Shown here: positions 63,899-64,000 of the stretch, in pieces
Layout of the letters: each line of letters opens with the position of its first letter
Position numbering within the stretch: position 1 is the first letter of the stretch
Assembly: GCA_003693705.1 (NCBI GenBank)
Contig: RBZT01000623.1
Coordinates: 62,001-126,000 of the forward strand
Direction of reading: 5' to 3'
Length of the DNA: 64,000 nt
Origin: Polymyxa betae
Taxonomy: Eukaryota; Endomyxa; Phytomyxea; Plasmodiophorida; Plasmodiophoridae
Made by a program: the position numbers and the translations under genes
Notes under the pieces: generated by a model
What the model was told of the DNA's origin: nothing
What the model saw: only the letters and a program-made list of their open reading frames with translations
Databases searched by the model: none

Positions 63899-64000
63899 TT
63901 ATCTCGATGACTTGGCATAGTCTTTCTCGAGTATCTGCAGCTCTTTCGTCGTCAATCGGACGGAGAGCGATTTCTCAATGACTTCATCCGGGGCCAGTGT
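63899..64000 (-). CDS. 3' end of a gene running off the window
   Basis: An open minus-strand frame entering from the right edge reads TLAPDEVIEKSLSVRLTTKE... and ends at a TAA (63899-63901). Charged and helical. Too short to identify. Confidence 0.45.
   Translation of the reverse strand, partial: TLAPDEVIEKSLSVRLTTKELQILEKDYAKSSR

Overview
This is nuclear DNA of a small-genome eukaryote that uses the standard genetic code. Many genes carry introns of about 48-60 nt with GT..AG ends, intergenic gaps are often only a few hundred bases, and both strands are used densely. Flagellar and cytoskeletal genes (IFT74, CFAP299, a dynein intermediate chain) indicate a flagellated cell. A two-domain C-type-lectin-like secreted protein, a MACPF protein, a RhoGEF-like protein, an HSF and a candidate multi-pass receptor suggest a free-living heterotrophic protist, possibly from the opisthokont side. 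That placement is an inference; no rRNA is present to test it. Short telomere-like words (TTTAGGG, TTTTAGGG) recur in promoters and introns. No bacterial operons, CRISPR or plasmid features are present.

Layout: 1-1557 beta-propeller membrane protein (-); 1720-2456 inverted-repeat (foldback-type) element; 2689-4254 small membrane protein (-), methionine sulfoxide reductase B (+) and a tiny mS38-like mitoribosomal gene (-); 4502-7123 TFIIIC subunit (GTF3C4-like); 7190-8130 poorly resolved gene; 8225-12047 RPS23, IFT74 and SEC11, all (-); 12921-16064 unresolved multi-exon membrane protein with a decayed partial duplicate, and another unknown gene; 16164-20988 coiled-coil protein, eS30, two large unknown proteins and the lectin gene; 21867-24784 PTRHD1-like hydrolase, membrane protein, RRP8; 24801-31324 Ser-rich protein, RhoGEF-like protein, small unknowns, LRR protein, small basic protein; 31636-37596 ethanolamine kinase and the ribosome-quality-control E3 ligase LTN1; 37929-41922 HSF, CFAP299, MACPF protein; 42284 tRNA-Arg(TCT); 42619-49300 IBA57, equilibrative nucleoside transporter, METTL13-like methyltransferase, an unresolved gene ending in a perfect 77-nt palindrome, gankyrin; 49867-53895 acidic protein, eIF2B-beta, MBOAT acyltransferase; 53953-57631 small or ambiguous genes and an MSS116-type DEAD-box helicase; 58129-62260 SMARCAL1-like annealing helicase and cytoplasmic dynein intermediate chain; 62542-64000 unknown protein and the 3' end of one more gene.

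The content is mostly housekeeping: translation and its quality control (RPS23, eS30, eIF2B-beta, LTN1, PTRHD1, RRP8, METTL13-like, mS38, tRNA-Arg), protein secretion (SEC11), phospholipid synthesis (ethanolamine kinase, MBOAT), mitochondria (IBA57, mS38), replication-fork repair (SMARCAL1) and flagellar transport. The most interesting signals are regulatory or structural: a bipartite palindromic motif shared by the two cytosolic ribosomal-protein promoters, telo-box-like words in front of genes and inside introns, a foldback-type element with mirrored repeat arrays, a perfect 38-bp-arm palindrome over a stop codon, a tandemly duplicated leader in front of LTN1, and several micro-exons that hide small genes from ORF-based searches. 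Splice junctions were inferred by hand from reading frame, GT/AG and family alignment; none is transcript-supported.
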